A stretch of 64,000 nt of DNA from NCBI RefSeq assembly GCF_030811655.1, contig NZ_JAUSRE010000011.1:62001-126000 (forward strand), in the 5' to 3' direction. Shown here in pieces: positions 51,958 through 60,899 of this stretch. The stretch is from Pseudarthrobacter enclensis (lineage in GTDB: Bacteria > Actinomycetota > Actinomycetes > Actinomycetales > Micrococcaceae). A model generated the notes under the pieces. The model saw only the letters and a program-made list of their open reading frames with translations, searched no databases and was not told the DNA's origin. The position numbers and the translations under genes are program-made. Position 1 is the first letter of the stretch. Every line of letters begins with the position of its first letter.

Positions 51958-52350
51958 CTATTTCAGCCCGTCGGCGTCGTGTTCGTCCGTACCACGCCGG
52001 CCCTTGCCGCCTTCCTCCTTGGCCTTGGCCTCGAGTTCATCGCGGAGTTTCTTCAGGCGGTCGGCCTCTGCCTGGTTCCGGCGCCGTGCCTCAAGGTTGC
52101 GCAGGAAGTCAGGATCATCGTCCGGCGCAACGGGGTGCGGGTAGCTGGGACGCGGCTGCGCCGTGCCCCGCGGGCGGCCGATCAGCAGCCAGAGGATGGC
52201 GCCCAGCACAGGCAGGACGATCTGTACGATGATCCAGGCAGGTTTGGAAATACCCCGGGTCAGGCGGCCTTCAGTGCGGATCACGTCCACCAGGCCATAC
52301 ACGAAGATGACGAGGACTGCGACGGCCAAGGCCACACGGAACAGCAGCAT
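51958..52350 (-). CDS. PLDc_N-domain membrane protein
   Basis: The protein has 130 residues. Two helices (LLFRVALAVAVLVIFVYGLV and WIIVQIVLPVLGAILWLLIG) form the phospholipase-D-nuclease N-terminal (PLDc_N) domain; the tail is charged and coiled-coil-like (RRRNQAEADRLKKLRDELEA). Function unknown. A TAGACT box seven bases upstream of the ATG marks a leaderless start, divergent from the DUF4229 gene. Confidence 0.8.
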   Translation of the reverse strand: MLLFRVALAVAVLVIFVYGLVDVIRTEGRLTRGISKPAWIIVQIVLPVLGAILWLLIGRPRGTAQPRPSYPHPVAPDDDPDFLRNLEARRRNQAEADRLKKLRDELEAKAKEEGGKGRRGTDEHDADGLK

Positions 52351-52357
52351 GCTATTA

Positions 52358-52363
52358 AGTCTA
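52358..52363 (-). promoter_or_regulatory. -10 box of a leaderless promoter (PLDc_N gene)
   Basis: TAGACT, minus strand, seven bases from the ATG at 52,350. Confidence 0.5.
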
Positions 52364-52399
52364 TCGTCAGGACGGGCAGGGGCCGTTGGCGGAGGCGGC

Positions 52400-52405
52400 T
52401 AAACT
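52400..52405 (+). promoter_or_regulatory. -10 box of a leaderless promoter (DUF4229 gene)
   Basis: TAAACT lies six bases before the GTG at 52,412. Confidence 0.5.
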
Positions 52406-52411
52406 TGAAGA

Positions 52412-52720
52412 GTGGCCTTCTTGAAATATTCCCTCATCCGCCTGGCGATCTTTGTGCCCCTGTTCGTCCTGTTCGCTCTGCTGCAGCTAGGGGCGTTGAT
52501 GTCCGTGATCTGCGCCGCGGTCATTGCCTTCGCCATCAGCTACCTGTTCTTCCAGAAGCAGCGCGATGCTGCGGCAGCAGCCCTGCAGCACCGGTTCTCC
52601 GGAAAAGCCAAGCCGCTGCGCTCAGCCGGCGAGGTCCAGGACGCCAACGCCGAGGACGCCCTGCTGGACGCCAACCCCGACATCACCATCAACAACGCCA
52701 AGGGCGGCAAGAACAGCTAG
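52412..52720 (+). CDS. DUF4229 membrane protein
   Basis: The protein has 102 residues with two helices (LIRLAIFVPLFVLFALLQLG, MSVICAAVIAFAISYLFF) and a polar tail with EDALLDANPD. This is the DUF4229 pattern seen next to menaquinone genes in actinobacteria. GTG start, apparently leaderless. Its stop overlaps the convergent menA stop by four bases. Confidence 0.82.
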   Translation: MAFLKYSLIRLAIFVPLFVLFALLQLGALMSVICAAVIAFAISYLFFQKQRDAAAAALQHRFSGKAKPLRSAGEVQDANAEDALLDANPDITINNAKGGKNS

Positions 52721-53598
52721 AACCCGTGGCTGAGGACCAGTCCCAGTGAGAACAGCACGCTGTAGCCCAGGTTGATCAGGCCGGTCTGCTTCAGGACCGG
52801 GATCAGGCTCTTGCGCTTGCGCCCGTTGATCATCAGCCAGGCCGGCATCAGGCAGGCTGGGATCAGCAGCAGCACGATCAGGATCCACGGCCGCGCCGGG
52901 GCCAGGATTACCACCAGCAGGATGGCGACGGCGAGCATCAGGACGTAGCTTTCGCGCGCATGCTTGTCCCCGAGGCGCACCGCCAGGGTCTTCTTGCCGG
53001 CCTGCATGTCGGTGGGGATGTCCCGCACGTTGTTGGCCATGAGCAGCGCCGTGGCGATCAGCCCGGTGCCGATGGCCCCAATCACCGCTGAGAGGTTGAT
53101 ATGGCCGGCCTGCGTGAACGTGGTGCCCAGCGTGGCCACCAGCCCGAAGAACACGAACACGAAAAGGTCGCCCAGGCCCTTGTAGCCGTAGGGGTTCTTG
53201 CCCCCGGTGTATCCCCAGGCGGCCATGACGCAGCCCAGCCCCACCAGGATCAGCCACCATGCCTGGGTGAGCAGCACCAGGACCAGCCCGAACACCATGG
53301 CCACGGCGAAGGCGCCGAAAGCGGCCCACTTGACGTGATCAGGTTTGGCTGCACCGGAGCCCACCAGCCGCAGCGGACCCACGCGGTCATCATCGGTTCC
53401 CCGGATGCCGTCCGAGTAGTCGTTCGCGAAGTTCACACCCACCTGGAGCAGGAGCGCCACCAACGCGGCGAGGATGGCGTTGGGCAGGATGAACGAGTCC
53501 ATCTCGTAGGCGGCGGCAGAGCCGATCAGCACCGGCGCGATTGCGGCCGGCAGCGTCCGGAGTCGGGCGCCTTGGATCCATTGGGCGGCTGTGGCCAC
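52717..53598 (-). CDS. menA: 1,4-dihydroxy-2-naphthoate polyprenyltransferase
   Basis: This 293-residue UbiA-family protein has about nine helices. The prenyl-diphosphate/Mg motifs are NFANDYSDGIRG and NNVRDIPTDMQAGKKTL. It attaches the isoprenoid tail to 1,4-dihydroxy-2-naphthoate in menaquinone synthesis. GAGGT precedes the GTG at 53,598; a longer frame exists but lacks such a site. It is downstream of menB and menE. Confidence 0.92.
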   Translation of the reverse strand: MATAAQWIQGARLRTLPAAIAPVLIGSAAAYEMDSFILPNAILAALVALLLQVGVNFANDYSDGIRGTDDDRVGPLRLVGSGAAKPDHVKWAAFGAFAVAMVFGLVLVLLTQAWWLILVGLGCVMAAWGYTGGKNPYGYKGLGDLFVFVFFGLVATLGTTFTQAGHINLSAVIGAIGTGLIATALLMANNVRDIPTDMQAGKKTLAVRLGDKHARESYVLMLAVAILLVVILAPARPWILIVLLLIPACLMPAWLMINGRKRKSLIPVLKQTGLINLGYSVLFSLGLVLSHGF

Positions 53599-53674
53599 GG
53601 TTAGTACCTCGTGTTGTTTCGGTAAGACGGCAGGATGATACGTGCGCACCCGCCGCGGTGGTGCAGGTCCAACT

Positions 53675-54886
53675 CTACTTTCCCCCGTGCAGGGCGCTGA
53701 GTTGTGCGGTCATGGCGAGCCGGTCCGGTTTCCCGTTGGGCAGCATCAGCAGTTCCGGTGCGGCGAGGACCGTCTTGGGCGCCAGGACACCCAGTTGGGT
53801 CTGCCACTGCCGTTGAAGGGCGACGGCGGCGTCACCGCCCTCGGGCCCGGCTGCACCTTCCCGGCCGTCCCCGCCGGCGGGGACGATGGCCACGTAGGCC
53901 GCCACGGCCTGGCCCCACTCCGTGGACGGAACCCCTGCCACGAAAGCGGCCGCGACGCCGTCGGACTGTTCCAGCTGCTCCTGGACGTGCCCTGCGGAAA
54001 CCTTCACGCCTCCGGTGATGATCACGTCGTCGGCGCGTCCCAGCACGGTGAGCCGGCCGTCGTCGTCGATGGAGCCGAGGTCGCTGGTGCGGTACCAGCG
54101 CACGCCGTCCTCCTCGAAGAACGTGCCGGTTTCCTCGTCGGGGGCCTCGATGTAGCCGGCGGCCACCGTGTCCCCGCCCAGGAGGATACGGCCGTCCGGA
54201 TCCACGCGGACCGAGACGCCTTCCAGCGGGTAGCCGTCATAAACGCAGCCACCGGAGGTCTCCGCGGAGCCGTAGGTGGTGATGACCCGGACGCCGGCGT
54301 CCCGGGCGGCTGCCAGCAGGGCCGGCGATGCAGGCGCGCCACCCAGCAGGACGGCGTTGAACCGCCGGAGCACTGCTAGCGTTTCCGGCGAGGGATTGTC
54401 CAGGAGGCGCTGCAACTGCGTGGGAACCAGCGAGGTGAAGCGGATCTTGTCCGTCAGCTCCAGCGCGGCTGCGGTGAAGGCCTCCGGGGTGAAGCCGCCG
54501 GACATGTCCATGACCCAGGGCCGGGTGCCGGCGAACAGGGAGCGGACCAGCACCTGGATGCCGGCGACGAACTGGACGGGCAGCGCCAGCAGCCACTGGC
54601 CCTCGCCCTTGAGCCGCAGGGCTGTGGCCATCGAGGAGGCCGCCAGGGATTCCACGGTCAGCAGCGTTGCCTTAGGGGTGCCGGTGGATCCGGACGTGCG
54701 CACCACGGCCACGGCATCATCGCACCCGGGCGTCTCCACGTGCCCCACGACGAGCCCGCCGTCCGGGCCCACGGAGAGTTCGACGGCGGGACCCTCGCCA
54801 TGGAGGGCGGCCGCGAGGGCCTTCAGGGCCAGTTCGATGTTGAGGGGTCCGCCGTGGGCGGAAGGGGTGGAGGTTTCGCTGTTCAT
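53675..54886 (-). CDS. menE: o-Succinylbenzoate-CoA ligase
   Basis: This 403-residue adenylate-forming enzyme has the P-loop RTSGSTGTPKATLL, TTYGSAETSGG and C-terminal GRADDVIITGGVKVS. It is shorter at the N-terminus than most acyl-CoA ligases, as usual for actinobacterial MenE. It makes o-succinylbenzoyl-CoA, the substrate of MenB. Starts 12 bases after the menB stop with an AGGA site. Confidence 0.9.
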   Translation of the reverse strand: MNSETSTPSAHGGPLNIELALKALAAALHGEGPAVELSVGPDGGLVVGHVETPGCDDAVAVVRTSGSTGTPKATLLTVESLAASSMATALRLKGEGQWLLALPVQFVAGIQVLVRSLFAGTRPWVMDMSGGFTPEAFTAAALELTDKIRFTSLVPTQLQRLLDNPSPETLAVLRRFNAVLLGGAPASPALLAAARDAGVRVITTYGSAETSGGCVYDGYPLEGVSVRVDPDGRILLGGDTVAAGYIEAPDEETGTFFEEDGVRWYRTSDLGSIDDDGRLTVLGRADDVIITGGVKVSAGHVQEQLEQSDGVAAAFVAGVPSTEWGQAVAAYVAIVPAGGDGREGAAGPEGGDAAVALQRQWQTQLGVLAPKTVLAAPELLMLPNGKPDRLAMTAQLSALHGGK

Positions 54887-54898
54887 TGCCGTCCTGCC

Positions 54899-55852
54899 TC
54901 AGAAGTAGTGCGGGAAGCGTGACCAGTCGGGGTCGCGTTTTTGCAGGAAGGCCTCCTTGCCCTCCACAGCCTCATCCGTCATATACGCCAGGCGGGTGGC
55001 TTCGCCGGCGAACACCTGCTGGCCGGCCAGGCCGTCATCGGCAAGGTTGAAGGCGAACTTAAGCATCCGGATGGCCTGCGGCGATTGCCGGGCGATGTCC
55101 GCTGCGTATTCCAGGGCCACTTCCTCCAGGCGCCCGTGGTCCACGGCCTCATTCACCGCACCCATCCGGACCATGTCCTCAGCGGAATATTCACGGGCCA
55201 GGAAGAAGATCTCGCGGGCGGTCTTTTGCCCCACCTGCCGGGCCAGCAGCGCGGAGCCGTAGCCGGCGTCGAAGCTTCCCACGGTGGCGTCCGTCTGCTT
55301 GAACTTGCCGTGCTGCCGCGACGCGATGGTGAGGTCGGAGACGACGTGCAGGGAGTGGCCGCCGCCGGCTGCCCAGCCGTTGACGACGGCGATGACCACC
55401 TTGGGCATGGTGCGCATCAGCCGCTGGACCTCCAGGATGTGCAGCCTGCCGGCCCGGGCGGGGTCGATGGTTTCCTGGGTCTCGCCGTCGGCGTAGCGGT
55501 AGCCGTCCCGGCCGCGGATCCGCTGGTCGCCACCGGAGCAGAAGGAGTGGCCACCGTCCTTAGGGGAGGGGCCGTTGCCGGTGAGCAGCACCGTGGCGAC
55601 GTCCGGCGTCATGCGGGCATGGTCCATGGCGCGGTAGAGCTCATCCACGGTCCCCGGCCTGAACGCGTTCCGGACCTCAGGCCGGTTGAAGGCAATCCTG
55701 ACCGTGGGCAGGTCACGCACCCAGCCGCCGTCGGAATCCCGCTCCACCTGGCGGTGGTAGGTCATGTCCTGGAAGTCCTCGAAACCGGACACCACCCGCC
55801 AGCGCAAGGGATCGAAGACATCGGACACCGGGGCTGGGATCTGGTTGCTCAC
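54899..55852 (-). CDS. menB: 1,4-dihydroxy-2-naphthoyl-CoA synthase
   Basis: This 317-residue crotonase-fold enzyme has SGGDQRIRG, the oxyanion loop VNGWAAGGGHSLHVVSDLTIAS and the C-terminal GKEAFLQKRDPDWSRFPHYF ending typical of MenB. It closes the naphthoquinone ring. GTG start, with TAGACT six bases upstream (leaderless). First of a menB-menE-menA order on the minus strand. Confidence 0.95.
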   Translation of the reverse strand: MSNQIPAPVSDVFDPLRWRVVSGFEDFQDMTYHRQVERDSDGGWVRDLPTVRIAFNRPEVRNAFRPGTVDELYRAMDHARMTPDVATVLLTGNGPSPKDGGHSFCSGGDQRIRGRDGYRYADGETQETIDPARAGRLHILEVQRLMRTMPKVVIAVVNGWAAGGGHSLHVVSDLTIASRQHGKFKQTDATVGSFDAGYGSALLARQVGQKTAREIFFLAREYSAEDMVRMGAVNEAVDHGRLEEVALEYAADIARQSPQAIRMLKFAFNLADDGLAGQQVFAGEATRLAYMTDEAVEGKEAFLQKRDPDWSRFPHYF

Positions 55853-55858
55853 CGTCCA

Positions 55859-55864
55859 AGTCTA
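55859..55864 (-). promoter_or_regulatory. -10 box of a leaderless promoter (menB)
   Basis: TAGACT, minus strand, six bases from the GTG at 55,852. Confidence 0.5.
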
Positions 55865-55874
55865 GTAATCGGCG

Positions 55875-56315
55875 TCAGCTGATGCAGAACTCGTTGCCCT
55901 CGGGGTCCGCCATGGTGTGCCAGGAATGCGGGCCCTGCCGCGCCGACCAGAGAAAGGAAGCGCCCCGGGCCTCCAGTTCCCGCCGCACCTCGTCCTTATC
56001 CCGGCCGTCCAGCCGGACGTCCCAGTGCACGCGGTTCTTTACGGTCTTCTCCTCGGGTGCGGTCTGGAACAGGATGCGCCGGGCGGGGGCCTTGGTGTCA
56101 ATTTCCTCCGGCGGCCGGATGGCGGCACCGTCCTTCCACACCAGGTTTCCGCGGTGCGTCATGGTCTGGTCCACGGTGGCATAGCCCTGCCCGATCATGG
56201 AGCGGATGAATCCGGCATCCTGGGGTTCCACGGCCCACTGCAGTGTTTCCGCCCACCAGTCGGCGAGTTCATGCGGCCTGGCGGAATCGACAACGATCTG
56301 GATATTCAGTCCCAT
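55875..56315 (-). CDS. VOC-family (glyoxalase-like) protein
   Basis: The protein has 146 residues with two beta-alpha-beta-beta-beta modules (IQIVVDSARPHELADWWAETL and the NRVHWDVRLDGRDKDEV half) and the ending MADPEGNEFCIS characteristic of the family. The start at 56,315 is chosen because the family begins there and TACGGT lies six bases upstream. Substrate unknown. Confidence 0.85.
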   Translation of the reverse strand: MGLNIQIVVDSARPHELADWWAETLQWAVEPQDAGFIRSMIGQGYATVDQTMTHRGNLVWKDGAAIRPPEEIDTKAPARRILFQTAPEEKTVKNRVHWDVRLDGRDKDEVRRELEARGASFLWSARQGPHSWHTMADPEGNEFCIS

Positions 56316-56321
56316 CCGTCC

Positions 56322-56327
56322 ACCGTA
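56322..56327 (-). promoter_or_regulatory. -10 box of a leaderless promoter (VOC gene)
   Basis: TACGGT, minus strand, six bases from the ATG at 56,315. Confidence 0.45.
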
Positions 56328-56370
56328 GAGGCGGGTGCTGCGTTGCGGAAGATCCTCCGTGCAGGAGGCC

Positions 56371-57132
56371 CTAAGCCTGGACGTTCTGCATTTGGTTGAA
56401 GACTTCCGGCGGGATGGCATAGACCAGGATCAAGGCCAGCAGGTTCTTTGCTGCATGCACAAAGTAGGAGAACATCACGTTCCTCCCGGTCCACATATAG
56501 ACGAAGACCAGCGTGGCGCCCATGGCCAGGTAGGGGAGCAGCGCGGTAAGGGTCACCGCCTCCTGCCCCACGATGTGGAGAGCAGCGAACAGCACCACGG
56601 ACAGGATGCAGCAGATCCAGATGTTGACCCGCCTGCCCAGCTTGCCGATCAGCAGGTGGCGGAAGATGTATTCCTCCACGAAAGGGCCCGCCACCACCAG
56701 CAGCGGAACCATCAGCCAGGCCGGGACCTGCTGCATCAGCGCCTGCAGTCCAGCTTGGTTCCGGGACGTTTCCACCTGCCCGTACGCGGCCACCACCACG
56801 GCGGTGAGGATCATCATGGCAATCACGGCCGCGGGGACCATCAGCAGCGTGAACCAGGGGCGGGTGGCCAGTACCTTGAGGTCGCGCACCACCACTTTGC
56901 GGGCCGCCACCAGCGCCAGCATTCCCACCGAGGCGTAGAAGAGCAGGTTCACGGCGTACGACGCTGCCGCGGGGGACGGGGCAATCTGCCGGAGCAGCGG
57001 GGCCACCAGGCCACCGGCTGCGGCGAAGAAGCCCGCGATGGCAACGTAGAGGCACAACGTGGCCAGGTCCATGGAGGAGAACCGGTACAGCTGGGGCTGC
57101 GGAGCGGGCGGTAAGCGGTGGGCTGTTGCCAT
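56371..57132 (-). CDS. CPBP-family intramembrane metalloprotease
   Basis: This 253-residue protein has eight predicted helices. The CPBP/Abi motifs are present: EEYIFRHLL (motif 1) and FAALHIVG (motif 2), which hold the Glu and His residues of the metal site. Family members process prenylated or other membrane proteins; a bacterial substrate is not evident here. TAGGCT lies six bases upstream of the ATG. Confidence 0.88.
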   Translation of the reverse strand: MATAHRLPPAPQPQLYRFSSMDLATLCLYVAIAGFFAAAGGLVAPLLRQIAPSPAAASYAVNLLFYASVGMLALVAARKVVVRDLKVLATRPWFTLLMVPAAVIAMMILTAVVVAAYGQVETSRNQAGLQALMQQVPAWLMVPLLVVAGPFVEEYIFRHLLIGKLGRRVNIWICCILSVVLFAALHIVGQEAVTLTALLPYLAMGATLVFVYMWTGRNVMFSYFVHAAKNLLALILVYAIPPEVFNQMQNVQA

Positions 57133-57138
57133 ACCCCC

Positions 57139-57144
57139 AGCCTA
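57139..57144 (-). promoter_or_regulatory. -10 box of a leaderless promoter (CPBP gene)
   Basis: TAGGCT, minus strand, six bases from the ATG at 57,132. Confidence 0.5.
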
Positions 57145-57340
57145 TCGCCGGGCGCGGCGCGTGTTGTGCGCGTCACGTACCACCCCGGACTGTCTTGTAG
57201 GATGGTCAGGTCGCGTGAAGCTTCGGCAGTTCGCCGGATCGCCCTCACATTCGCAGGTCGAAAGGCCTTCAAGCCGAATTTTGTGAGCTCGATCATACGA
57301 AGACCGGATGCGGCCAACCCCCAACCCACAAGGAACAGTT

Positions 57341-58801
57341 GTGCCTCAAAGTACCCCCACAGACCTAATGAACAGCACGGCGCCATCCTCCGCCGTCGAC
57401 TCCTCCCTCAGCGCCGAGGGCTACAGCAAGACCCTGGGCCGGCGCCACGTCACCATGATCGCCATGGGCGGCGCCATCGGCGTGGGCCTCTTCATGGGAG
57501 CCGGCGGACGCCTGGCCTCCACCGGACCGGCCCTGATCTTCTCCTACGCCATCGCCGGCGTGATCGCCTACCTGCTCATGCGGGCCCTGGGCGAACTCAT
57601 CATGTACCGCCAGACCTCCGGCTCCCTGGTGAGCTACGCCGGCGAGATGTTCGGCAAAAAGGGCGCCTACATGTCCGGCTGGATGTACTTCATTAACTGG
57701 GGCATGACCGGCATCGCCGAGCTCATCGCGATCGGCCTGTACTTCCAGTTCTTCTTCCCCAACGTCCCCGTGGAAGCCTCGGCAATCGCCGCGCTGGCGC
57801 TCCTCGTGGCAGTGAACCTGCTCAGCGTCAAGGCCTTCGGCGAATTCGAGTTCTGGGCATCCTGCCTGAAGGTCGGCGCCATCCTGATCTTCCTGGTGGT
57901 GGGCACGTTCATGGTGGTCACCAACGCCCAGGTGGGTGACGGGCACGCCTCGGTCAACAACCTCTTCGCCGCCGAGGGCGGAATGTTCCCCAAGGGCGCG
58001 CTGGTGATGGTCCTGGTCCTGAACGCCGTGATCTTCGCCTACAACGGCATCGAGCTGGTCGGCGTCACTGCCGGCGAGATGGAAAAGCCGGAACGCGAAG
58101 TGCCCAAAGCGATCCGCGCCGTCGTCCTCCGTATCGTGGTGTTCTACGTAGGGTCCGTCCTGCTGCTGGCCATGCTGCTGCCATCCGACCAGTACAAGGC
58201 CGGCACCTCCCCCTTCGTCACCGTGTTTGGCCAGATGGGCCTGGGCTGGGTGGGCGATGTCATGAACATGATCGTCATCACCGCCGCCCTGTCCTCGTGC
58301 AACTCCGGCCTGTACTCCATCGGCCGTGTGTTCCGCACCATGGCCAACAACGGCCACGCCCCGCAGTGGCTCACCAGGATGTCCAGGCGGCACGTGCCCT
58401 ACGCGGCCATCCTGGCCATCGCCGCTTTCTATCTGGTGGGCATCCTGCTGAACATCTGGCTGGGTGGCTCGCACGCGTTCGACCTCGCACTGAACACCGC
58501 CTCGATTGGTGTGATCTTCTGCTGGGGCTCCATCTTCGCCAGCCAAATTGTGCTGCGCCGGCGCAAGGGCATCACCTCCACCCTGCCCATGCCTGGTTCG
58601 CCGTGGACCAGCTGGGCCGGACTGCTGGGCCTCCTGGCGATCACCGTGCTCATCGGCTTCGACACCATGACCAGCAAGGACGGTGAAGTGTTCTACCTGG
58701 GCCTTTGGACCCTGGGGACCATCCCGTTCTTTGCCGTCCTCCTGTGGCTCGGCTGGCAGAAGGTCAAGAACAACCAGCCCAGGAACTCCCTGTTCACCTA
58801 A
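57341..58801 (+). CDS. Amino-acid permease of the APC superfamily (AnsP/GabP/CycA group)
   Basis: This 486-residue protein has 12 predicted helices. The APC signature MIAMGGAIGVGLFMGAGG is in helix 1, and ELVGVTAGEMEKPEREVPKA in the family loop. The sequence around YRQTSGSLVSYAGEMFGKKGAYMSGWMYFINW is most like asparagine/GABA-type permeases. AAGGAACA precedes the GTG at 57,341. About 130 bases of leader separate it from a TAGGAT box near 57,198, so post-transcriptional control is possible. The exact amino acid is uncertain. Confidence 0.88.
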   Translation: MPQSTPTDLMNSTAPSSAVDSSLSAEGYSKTLGRRHVTMIAMGGAIGVGLFMGAGGRLASTGPALIFSYAIAGVIAYLLMRALGELIMYRQTSGSLVSYAGEMFGKKGAYMSGWMYFINWGMTGIAELIAIGLYFQFFFPNVPVEASAIAALALLVAVNLLSVKAFGEFEFWASCLKVGAILIFLVVGTFMVVTNAQVGDGHASVNNLFAAEGGMFPKGALVMVLVLNAVIFAYNGIELVGVTAGEMEKPEREVPKAIRAVVLRIVVFYVGSVLLLAMLLPSDQYKAGTSPFVTVFGQMGLGWVGDVMNMIVITAALSSCNSGLYSIGRVFRTMANNGHAPQWLTRMSRRHVPYAAILAIAAFYLVGILLNIWLGGSHAFDLALNTASIGVIFCWGSIFASQIVLRRRKGITSTLPMPGSPWTSWAGLLGLLAITVLIGFDTMTSKDGEVFYLGLWTLGTIPFFAVLLWLGWQKVKNNQPRNSLFT

Positions 58802-58828
58802 GCCTTCCCGGCCTTTCTGAAGATCGTT

Positions 58829-58868
58829 CGACGGCGGGCGTCCCCTTGGGTGGGGGCGCCCGCCGTCG
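58829..58868. terminator. Terminator after the amino-acid permease
   Basis: CGACGGCGGGCG and CGCCCGCCGTCG form a perfect 12-bp stem with a 16-base loop, followed by GCGTTTCCT. Convergent neighbours. Confidence 0.8.
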
Positions 58869-58904
58869 GCGTTTCCTCCTTGGCGTCAGGGCGCGCCCAG
58901 GCCG

Positions 58905-59639
58905 TCAGGTAGTGGAGTCTTTCAGGTACCGGGCGAAGTAGTCCTCGATCCGCTGCCATGCTTCGGGGGCGGAGTCCGGGTCCGGCCCCACGCCCATGAC
59001 GCGCATGAGCGGCCGCAGGAACCTGGGGCCTTCTTCCGCGTCATTCAGGAAGGCATGGCCAGCCCCCGGGAATTCCTTGACACTGTGCTCGATTCCCAGC
59101 CGCTCCAGGGCCGATTCGAGCCGGCTGCCGGCCCCCTTCAGGGGCTTGTCCGCGCCGCCGTAGTTGGCCACGATGGGGCAGGCGCCGCGGAGGGCATCGT
59201 CCAGGTTGCCGGGAAGGCGGCCGTAGTTCACGGAGGCCACGTCAAAACCGTCCCTGGCCACCAGCAACGCGAAGCCGCCGCCCATGCAGAAGCCGATCAC
59301 ACCCGTCTTTCCGGTGGACTGCGGGGACGCCGCCAGCCACTTCCGGGCCGTCGCGATATCCGTGAAAGCCCGGCCGGTGCCGGCGGTCATGCTGCGCATG
59401 GTGCTGACCAGGCAGCGGCGTGCCCCGCCCTCGCTGAACAGGTCCACCGCCAACGTCAGGTAGCCCGCCCGGGCCAGCCTGTCCGCGTGCCTGCGGGTCT
59501 GGTCGGTCAGCCCGAAGGCCTCGTGGATCATCACGACGCCGGGAAAAGGACCCTGGCCCTGCGGTGTGGCGAGGTAGCCGCGCAGGGAAGGGGAGCCGCC
59601 GGCGGCGCTGCTTTCGGTGCTGAGGTCAACGTAGGCCAT
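58905..59639 (-). CDS. Dienelactone hydrolase-family protein
   Basis: This 244-residue alpha/beta hydrolase has Cys as nucleophile in GFCMGGGFAL, an Asp in YGGADKPL and catalytic His in PGAGHAFLND. This Cys-Asp-His set is that of dienelactone hydrolases. The ATG at 59,639 is preferred to a long upstream extension that lacks a family match and overlaps the polymerase start. Natural substrate unclear. Confidence 0.85.
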   Translation of the reverse strand: MAYVDLSTESSAAGGSPSLRGYLATPQGQGPFPGVVMIHEAFGLTDQTRRHADRLARAGYLTLAVDLFSEGGARRCLVSTMRSMTAGTGRAFTDIATARKWLAASPQSTGKTGVIGFCMGGGFALLVARDGFDVASVNYGRLPGNLDDALRGACPIVANYGGADKPLKGAGSRLESALERLGIEHSVKEFPGAGHAFLNDAEEGPRFLRPLMRVMGVGPDPDSAPEAWQRIEDYFARYLKDSTT

Positions 59640-59738
59640 GGCTAAGGCTAACCGGGCAGCGGACGGAAACGGTGTGGATTTCTGGAGCGGGCCTCCGGAG
59701 GCTGGTGCACTGCCCGGGGCCCGGGCAGACTGGGGCTT

Positions 59739-60809
59739 GTGAGCGAACCATGGGTGCTGCATGTGGACCTGGACCAGTTCATCGCTGCCGTTGAAGTGCT
59801 TCGCCGGCCGGAGCTCGCCGGAAAGCCCGTGATTGTGGGTGGCCGCGGGGACCCCACCGAACGTGCCGTGGTGTCCACCGCGTCCTATGAAGCAAGGGCT
59901 TACGGCGTGGGTTCAGGGATGCCGCTGCGCGTCGCCGCCCGGAAAGTGCCGGACGCGGTCATCCTGCCCGTGGACCAGGAAGCCTACTTCGAAGCGTCCG
60001 AAAAGGTCATGGCTGTCCTGCGCTCCCAGCCGGGAACCACGGTCCAGGTACTTGGCTGGGACGAGGCATTCGTCGGCGTCCGGACCGCTGATCCAGAAGC
60101 CGTTGCCCGGCAGCTGCAGCAGGCCGTCCTGGCCGAAACCCGCCTGCACTGCAGCATCGGGATCGGGGACACCCTGCTCCGGGCCAAGGTGGCCACCACC
60201 TTCGGCAAACCTGCGGGCGTCTTTCGGCTCACGGCGGCGAATTGGCTGGACGTGATGGGAAGCCGCCCCACCATCGAACTCTGGGGCGTGGGAAAGGCGG
60301 TGTCGCGGCGGCTCGCCGCCCTGGGCATCAGGACTGTTGCCGAGCTCGCGGCGGCCAACCCCGGGGACCTGGTCCCTGAGTTCGGCCCAAAGATGGGACC
60401 GTGGTACGCCCAGCTGGGACGCGGCGACGGTGCGCGCGTGGTTGACGACACTCCCTGGGTGGCCCGGGGGCACAGCCGCGAGACCACCTTCCAGCGCGAT
60501 CTGACCGACGGCGCCCACATTGAGGACGCCGTCCGTGAGCTGGCGGCGCGGGTGATGGAGGACGTCGCGGCTGAGGGAAGGCCCGTCATTGGCCTGACGC
60601 TGAAGGTGCGCTACGCCCCGTTCACCACCAAGACCTACGCGCGGAAAATCGCGGGGACGTCGGATCCCGCAGAAGTGCTGTCAAGAACGCTTGAACTGTT
60701 GGCCAGGATCGAGCCCGGGCAGCCCATCCGGCTGCTGGGGCTCCGGGCCGAGATGACCATGCCCGAAGATTCCCGAAAAGGGCACACCCCCACCCGCAGC
60801 GGGTGGTGA
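59739..60809 (+). CDS. dinB: DNA polymerase IV, DinB2-like, with a non-aromatic steric gate
   Basis: This 356-residue Y-family polymerase has catalytic Asp and Glu residues in HVDLDQFIAAVE (D10) and LGWDEAFVGV, the TASYEARAYGVGSGMPL fingers segment, helix-hairpin-helix and little-finger domains. The position after F14, normally Phe or Tyr in DinB and the steric gate against ribonucleotides, is Ile15. The WVLHVDLDQF and GWDEA motifs match mycobacterial DinB2, in which a Leu at this position lets the enzyme use rNTPs. No beta-clamp motif is evident at the C-terminus. GTG start at 59,739. Confidence 0.9.
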   Translation: MSEPWVLHVDLDQFIAAVEVLRRPELAGKPVIVGGRGDPTERAVVSTASYEARAYGVGSGMPLRVAARKVPDAVILPVDQEAYFEASEKVMAVLRSQPGTTVQVLGWDEAFVGVRTADPEAVARQLQQAVLAETRLHCSIGIGDTLLRAKVATTFGKPAGVFRLTAANWLDVMGSRPTIELWGVGKAVSRRLAALGIRTVAELAAANPGDLVPEFGPKMGPWYAQLGRGDGARVVDDTPWVARGHSRETTFQRDLTDGAHIEDAVRELAARVMEDVAAEGRPVIGLTLKVRYAPFTTKTYARKIAGTSDPAEVLSRTLELLARIEPGQPIRLLGLRAEMTMPEDSRKGHTPTRSGW

Positions 60810-60818
60810 GTGGGCACG

Positions 60819-60854
60819 AAACGGCGGCAGATCCGTTGGGATCCGCCGCCGTTT
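60819..60854. terminator. Terminator between dinB and csbD
   Basis: AAACGGCGGC and GCCGCCGTTT form a perfect 10-bp stem, extended by GATCC/GGATC pairing inside the loop. Confidence 0.75.
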
Positions 60855-60899
60855 GGGGTTGGTGCAGCACGCCGTTCGCCGCGGCTGCGCCGGCAACAG

